Of a DNA stretch of 64,000 nucleotides, positions 59,802-64,000 are shown piece by piece (position 1 is the first letter of the stretch; every line of letters begins with the position of its first letter). Location of the stretch: positions 62,001-126,000 of the forward strand of contig NZ_OMPE01000004.1 in NCBI RefSeq assembly GCF_900312815.1, read 5' to 3'. This DNA is from Aquimarina sp. AU474. GTDB lineage: Bacteria > Bacteroidota > Bacteroidia > Flavobacteriales > Flavobacteriaceae. A model generated the notes under the pieces. That model did not search any database and was not told where the DNA came from. It saw only the letters and a list, made by a program, of their open reading frames with translations. The translations under genes were made by a program, and so were the position numbers.

Positions 59802-59824
59802 CTACTTAACTAACTCTAATATAC

Positions 59825-61696
59825 ATGAAAAAAATAATTAAAATTGGTGCTCTACTAGGAGTGGCATTTTTTACAATCACAAGTTGTAAACAGGAGGCTA
59901 AAGAAGCTAAAGGTGATACCGTCTCAAGTGCTCAGGAAATTGAAGAGCACTCTGAAAACTTGAATAAATGGTTCGAAAAACAGTTTCAGGAAGAAGTTGC
60001 AAAATCACCGATGACGCAAACTTATTTGGGAATTAAAACTCAGGATTACGGAAAATGGGATGATATTTCATCTAAGCAAGAAGCAAAAGATCTAGAACGA
60101 GCAAAAGAACGTTTGGCTTATTTAAAAGATTCTGTTGATACTTCAAAATTAAATAAGGCAACAAAGCTTAGTTATACTTTGATGAAACAAGATCTTGAAA
60201 ATGAAATTGATGATTTTGAATATAGATTCTATGACTATCCTGTTAATCAAATGCATGGTATGCAAGCAGAAATTCCTGCTTTTTTGATCAATATGCATAG
60301 AATCGCAGACAAAAAGGATGCACAAGCTTATATTGCAAGATTAGATGGTGTTGATGAATTGTTTGCGCAACTAATAGAGAATATGAAAATAAGAGAAAAG
60401 AATAGTATTCTTCCTCCTAAGTTTGTATTTGCTAAAGTTTTGGATGATAGTAGAAATATTATTACCGGACAACCTTTTGATAAATCAAATCAGGAAAGTA
60501 CTTTATTTGCAGATTTTAAAGGTAAAATCTCGTCGTTAGAACTTTCTGATGAGGATAACAAGGAGTTAATTGCAAGTGCTGAAAAAGCTTTGCTAGAAGG
60601 AGTGAAGCCCGCTTTTGAAAACCTGATTGGTTTATTAGAACAGCAGCAGCAGCGAGCAACGACTGAAGATGGAGCCTGGAAATTTCCGAAAGGAGATAAA
60701 TTTTATAATATGGCATTGCAGCGTACTACCACTACGGATATGACAGCTGATCAGATTCATGAGTTGGGATTAAGTGAAGTAGCTCGTATTCATAGCGAGA
60801 TGCGCGATATTATGAAGCAAGTTAAGTATGAAGGTACTTTACAAGACTTCTTTAAATATATGAAAGAAGACAAAAAATTCTATTATGAAAATAATGAAGA
60901 GGGTAAAGCGGCATATTTAAAACGAGCTGTGGGATTAATTGATAACTTAAAATCTAGATTAGATGAGTTGTTTATTACAAAACCAAAGGCAGATATTATT
61001 GTAAAAGCTGTAGAACCTTTTAGAGAAAAAAGTGCAGGAAAAGCATTTTATCAAAGAGGTACTCCCGATGGATCAAGACCAGGAACATACTATGCTAACC
61101 TTTATGATATGGAAGCTATGCCTATTTATCAGATGGAAGCATTAGCATATCATGAGGGTATACCAGGACATCATATGCAAATTTCAATTGCTCAAGAATT
61201 AGAAGATATTCCGAAATTCAGAAAATTTGGAGGATATACGGCTTATGTTGAGGGTTGGGGATTATATAATGAGTATTTACCAAAAGAAATAGGACTATAT
61301 AATGATCCGTATTCTGATTTTGGTAGATTAGCTATGGAACTATGGAGAGCATGTCGTTTGGTAGTAGATACAGGGATTCATGCCAAAAAGTGGACAAGAG
61401 AAGAAGGGATTAAGTATTATACAGATAATACACCAAATGCTGAAAGTGATGCTATAAAAATGGTCGAAAGGCATATAGTAATGCCAAGTCAAGCTACCGC
61501 GTACAAAATTGGGATGAATAAAATTTTAGAATTACGTGAAGATGCACGAAAAAAACTTGGAGATAAATTTGATATTAAAGAGTTCCATGACGTTGTATTA
61601 ACTAACGGAGCAGTACCATTAAATATTCTAGAAAAATTAGTAGGAGATTGGGTTACTTCCAAAAACGATAATTCTGAAGAACAAAAAGATTCTTAA
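59825..61696 (+). CDS. DUF885 family lipoprotein (putative metallopeptidase)
   Basis: A 623-residue lipoprotein: signal peptide with lipobox Cys near residue 21 (FFTITSCKQ). The helical DUF885 domain carries the zinc-metallopeptidase-like motif YHEGIPGHHMQISIA (about residues 440-454), then FGGYTAYVEGWGLYNEYLPKE (Glu likely the third ligand) and ERHIVMPSQATAYKIG. The fold resembles M32/M3-type peptidases; DUF885 members are poorly characterised. Being encoded 23 bp after the CocE/S15 hydrolase, it may work with it on peptides in the periplasm (inference). A terminator follows. Confidence 0.87.
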   Translation: MKKIIKIGALLGVAFFTITSCKQEAKEAKGDTVSSAQEIEEHSENLNKWFEKQFQEEVAKSPMTQTYLGIKTQDYGKWDDISSKQEAKDLERAKERLAYLKDSVDTSKLNKATKLSYTLMKQDLENEIDDFEYRFYDYPVNQMHGMQAEIPAFLINMHRIADKKDAQAYIARLDGVDELFAQLIENMKIREKNSILPPKFVFAKVLDDSRNIITGQPFDKSNQESTLFADFKGKISSLELSDEDNKELIASAEKALLEGVKPAFENLIGLLEQQQQRATTEDGAWKFPKGDKFYNMALQRTTTTDMTADQIHELGLSEVARIHSEMRDIMKQVKYEGTLQDFFKYMKEDKKFYYENNEEGKAAYLKRAVGLIDNLKSRLDELFITKPKADIIVKAVEPFREKSAGKAFYQRGTPDGSRPGTYYANLYDMEAMPIYQMEALAYHEGIPGHHMQISIAQELEDIPKFRKFGGYTAYVEGWGLYNEYLPKEIGLYNDPYSDFGRLAMELWRACRLVVDTGIHAKKWTREEGIKYYTDNTPNAESDAIKMVERHIVMPSQATAYKIGMNKILELREDARKKLGDKFDIKEFHDVVLTNGAVPLNILEKLVGDWVTSKNDNSEEQKDS

Positions 61697-61722
61697 AATT
61701 ATACATATCAATTTAAGAAGAG

Positions 61723-61758
61723 ATAAGCCTTTCATGTATTGAAAGGCTTATTCTTTTT
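61723..61758 (+). terminator. Rho-independent terminator after the DUF885 gene
   Basis: A 12-bp perfect stem (61723-61734 with 61740-61751, core TAAGCCTTTCA), 5-base loop and a T-rich tail (TCTTTTTT) end the CocE-DUF885 operon. Confidence 0.9.
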
Positions 61759-61865
61759 TAATAGTTATTTACGGTAAAACCATAAAATATATGTAGGAAT
61801 ATGATTACAATATAATGTAAAATGATTAAATTTGTGTATTTTGCAGATTAAATAAGCTTTTTATC

Positions 61866-63866
61866 ATGTTTAACCCCAAAATAAACACTATGAATAAAAC
61901 GGCCTTTACATTTTTGATTCTATTTCTGATGAGCTTCTCAATTTTTTCACAAAATCGATTATCAGGAGTTGATCTTTCTAAAATAAAAACATTAAATGAT
62001 TCTACTTTATTTAATAATGCAGTGAGCGATTTGCAATGGTTTGTAAACGAAGACCAGTTTGATCGAGCAAAATCTTTGGCTGATCAACTTATTAAGATAG
62101 GTGAAGAAACGACATATATTAAGGGACTGGGCTTAACCTACAGGCTAAAAGGCGTGATGAGTAATGAGCAACAAAGAGGTTTGGAGTCTGACAAAAATTT
62201 TAATAAAGCGACAAATTATTTTAAAAATATTAATGATCTTACTGGCTTGGCAATGGTTGGTAATGATCGGTTTATTATAGAACAAAATAAAGGAAATCTA
62301 GAAAAAGCTGCAGATTACCTCATGGAAACCAAACTATTTAGAGAGCAGTTAAATGATAGTATAGGATTATCTGGGGTGTACAATAATTTGGCAATTATCT
62401 ATAAAGAACTCGATGATGTTTCAAATTCTAAAAAATATTACCTGAAATCTATAGCCTTAAGAAAACATTTAGGAATTAGTGGAGTGGGATTAGTCATGAA
62501 TAATTTGGCATTGTTGTATACAGAAAACGGTAATCTAAATGAGGCAAAGAAAATTTTACCAAAAGCTTTAAAAATTAACAAAGCAGAAAATGATTTAAGG
62601 CATACTGCTCAATCTTATAGTATAATGGCTAAAGCTGCTATGTATAATAAGGAATATAAGGCAGCAAAAAAATATTACGACACCACTTTATGTGTAGGTA
62701 CTCAAGCTAACTTTAAACTCATTGTAATAAATGCAAAACAACAACTTGGAATTATTGCGCTAGAAGAAGGACAGTATAATAAATCTGAAAACTTTTTAAA
62801 AATAGCCAGAGAAAGTTTTATAAAAGCAAATGTTACATCATTGATATTAAAGAACTATAAATATTCTTTTAAATTAGATTCTACGAGAGGCAATCTTTTA
62901 GGTGCGTTAAACTGGCAAAAGAAGTACCAAGAACTGTCTGATCAAAAAATGAATGATATAGCCACTAAGAAAGTAGAAAAGGCTACATCGAGATATGAAG
63001 CAGAACTAAAGCAGTTAAAACTGATTGATGAACAAGAAAAAAGAGAGCAAAAAACTAAACAACAATTGTTTACTTATCGCTTGTTTGCCTACGTAACAAT
63101 GGCAGTGCTTGCTATTATATTAGTGTTTATGATCTTAATTATTAAGACCAGAAAAGATAGAAAGAGATATATAAAGGAACTTAATGAATCAAATGACGTA
63201 AAGAATAAATTATTCTCAATTATTTCTCATGATCTTAAAAATGAAATACATGGCCTTGAAGGCAGTTTAAATTTACTGAAAGATGATACTATTTCTATCG
63301 AAGAATTTAAAGAAATAGTTCCTCTACTAGCCAACAGAACCCATCAGACTTCAATCTTACTTAACAACTTATTAAACTGGTCAAAATCGCAAATGAAAGA
63401 ACTTAACCCTAAACCGGTAGAGTTTGATATAGCAGAAGTAATTTGTAATAAATTCACTTTTTTTAAGTCTAAGGCGGAGCAAAAAGGAATTAAACTAGTT
63501 AATAAACTAAATCCAACAGTAATATTCGCAGATAGAGATATGTTTGCCATAGTAGCTCAAAACTTAATCGCTAATGCTATTAAATTTTGTAACCCAGGAG
63601 ATTCTATAGCATTACTGTCTGAAGAAAAAGAAGATCGTTATGAAATATCTTTTATGGATACAGGTATTGGTATTGATCCATCACATATACATAAATTATT
63701 TGCAGAAGATACTTTTACAACAGAAGGTACCCAAAATGAAACGGGTACGGGATTAGGTTTACGAATTTGTAAAGAACTTATAGAGCTTAATCAAGGAAAC
63801 ATCAAGGTAGAAAGTAAACCTGGAGAAGGAAGTATATTCTATATTTCATTACCCAAAGCGGCTTAA
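61866..63866 (+). CDS. TPR-containing sensor histidine kinase
   Basis: A 666-residue hybrid of an exported TPR sensor and kinase. The signal peptide is MNKTAFTFLILFLMSFSIFSQ from a second ATG at 61890, so 61890 is a possible start. The periplasmic region (about 30-370) holds about six TPR units (GLSGVYNNLAIIYKELDDVS, GLVMNNLALLYTENGNLNEA). A coiled coil, one transmembrane helix (about 400-422), HisKA with FSIISHDLKNEIHGLEGSLN (the phospho-accepting His) and HATPase with NLIANAIKFCNPGD, DTGIGID and GTGLGLRICKELI follow. It has no receiver or DNA-binding domain and no adjacent response regulator, so it is an orphan kinase. A -7 motif TAAATTTG lies at 61827-61834. Confidence 0.9.
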   Translation: MFNPKINTMNKTAFTFLILFLMSFSIFSQNRLSGVDLSKIKTLNDSTLFNNAVSDLQWFVNEDQFDRAKSLADQLIKIGEETTYIKGLGLTYRLKGVMSNEQQRGLESDKNFNKATNYFKNINDLTGLAMVGNDRFIIEQNKGNLEKAADYLMETKLFREQLNDSIGLSGVYNNLAIIYKELDDVSNSKKYYLKSIALRKHLGISGVGLVMNNLALLYTENGNLNEAKKILPKALKINKAENDLRHTAQSYSIMAKAAMYNKEYKAAKKYYDTTLCVGTQANFKLIVINAKQQLGIIALEEGQYNKSENFLKIARESFIKANVTSLILKNYKYSFKLDSTRGNLLGALNWQKKYQELSDQKMNDIATKKVEKATSRYEAELKQLKLIDEQEKREQKTKQQLFTYRLFAYVTMAVLAIILVFMILIIKTRKDRKRYIKELNESNDVKNKLFSIISHDLKNEIHGLEGSLNLLKDDTISIEEFKEIVPLLANRTHQTSILLNNLLNWSKSQMKELNPKPVEFDIAEVICNKFTFFKSKAEQKGIKLVNKLNPTVIFADRDMFAIVAQNLIANAIKFCNPGDSIALLSEEKEDRYEISFMDTGIGIDPSHIHKLFAEDTFTTEGTQNETGTGLGLRICKELIELNQGNIKVESKPGEGSIFYISLPKAA

Positions 63867-63903
63867 TTATGTAAGGATCAAATAAGAAGGCTAAAACAGT
63901 TTT

Positions 63904-64000
63904 TTATTTATCCATTAATGTTCTAAACTGATAGAAAAAACGCTCGATAAGTCTAAGGTCCTCCGTTATTATTTCTGCAATACCTCTCATTTCTTGCTTG
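63904..64000 (-). CDS. HlyD-family secretion adaptor, C-terminal end (truncated by window edge)
   Basis: The last 31 codons of a leftward gene, ending at TAA 63904-63906. They read MRGIAEIITEDLRLIERFFYQ and then FRTLMDK at the C-terminus. The stretch G-x-A-E-I-I-T-E-D-x-R-L-x-E-R is the usual end of HlyD/EmrA-like periplasmic adaptor proteins of Bacteroidota type I (often bacteriocin) exporters. The rest of the gene lies beyond base 64000, so identity rests on this short tail only. It is convergent with the TPR histidine kinase gene, 37 bp from its stop. Confidence 0.55.
   Translation of the reverse strand, partial: KQEMRGIAEIITEDLRLIERFFYQFRTLMDK

Noticed and set aside
1..64000. tRNA or rRNA genes, CRISPR arrays, insertion sequences, prophage or toxin-antitoxin modules
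   Set aside because: No intergenic gap shows a tRNA cloverleaf or CCA-ended tract, repeat-spacer pattern, transposase or integrase; every long gap is accounted for by regulatory hairpins or is blank.

Overview
The window is AT-rich chromosomal DNA from a member of the Bacteroidota, almost certainly family Flavobacteriaceae. The evidence is: promoters of the Bacteroidota type (TTTG-N19-TAnnTTTG), few Shine-Dalgarno sequences, many Bacteroidota-type lipoproteins (short signal peptide ending in SC followed by acidic or polar residues), a TonB-dependent receptor with a carboxypeptidase-like N-terminal domain, an RprX/RprY-like two-component pair, LytTR regulators and a bacillithiol-system YtxJ. 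An Aquimarina-like genus is an impression only. I see no tRNA, rRNA, insertion sequence, prophage or CRISPR array; this is a core-genome segment with a few accessory genes.

Layout. 1-5.9 kb: truncated TonB receptor, then GT2 glycosyltransferase, YbbR protein, coaE and a two-component pair. 5.9-13.1 kb: a leftward series (Gfo/Idh oxidoreductase, 3-hydroxybutyryl-CoA dehydrogenase, DUF1015, YggS, exonuclease/GIY-YIG fusion, voltage-gated-type K+ channel, miaA). 13.3-18.4 kb: pcm, smpB, small secreted proteins, a histidine phosphatase with an unlisted 41-residue membrane protein just upstream, and a TetR/thioesterase pair with two matching operators. 18.6-32.4 kb: clpB, ytxJ, fahA, glyA, an lspA group, a Crp-family regulator, a large secreted lipoprotein and lpdA. 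32.4-37 kb: CHRD lipoprotein, a LytS/LytTR pair divergent from an alpha/beta hydrolase and a small TolQ/ExbB-like protein. 37-40 kb: a cobalamin riboswitch in front of the B12-independent methionine synthase gene metE, the expected logic of shutting off MetE when B12 is available. 40-48 kb: a leftward series with DUF3179, an MsbA-like ABC exporter translationally coupled to a lipidated subclass B1 metallo-beta-lactamase, a YdjM-like membrane protein, DUF1028, a NYN-LOTUS protein and a DEAD-box helicase. 48-54 kb: FMN reductase, pabB, a decayed LytTR gene, a sigma-like protein, tilS and dsbD. 54-64 kb: a Crp-type regulator followed by a CRP-type palindrome and a repeat-built spondin/lamin-tail lipoprotein, then CocE/NonD hydrolase, DUF885 protein, an orphan TPR histidine kinase and the 3' end of an HlyD-like gene.

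Most of the window is housekeeping, and I did not find a convincing new defence or mobile system. The points most worth a second look are regulatory: the TetR operator pair, the CRP-type site whose half-sites fit the recognition helix of the neighbouring regulator, and the 12-bp-spaced direct repeats before the TonB receptor. Also notable are the lipidated B1 beta-lactamase inside an exporter operon, the LytTR pseudogene, the small membrane protein, and perfect inverted repeats filling convergent gene junctions. Start codons were adjusted where a signal peptide, a promoter or codon type argued against the longest reading frame.
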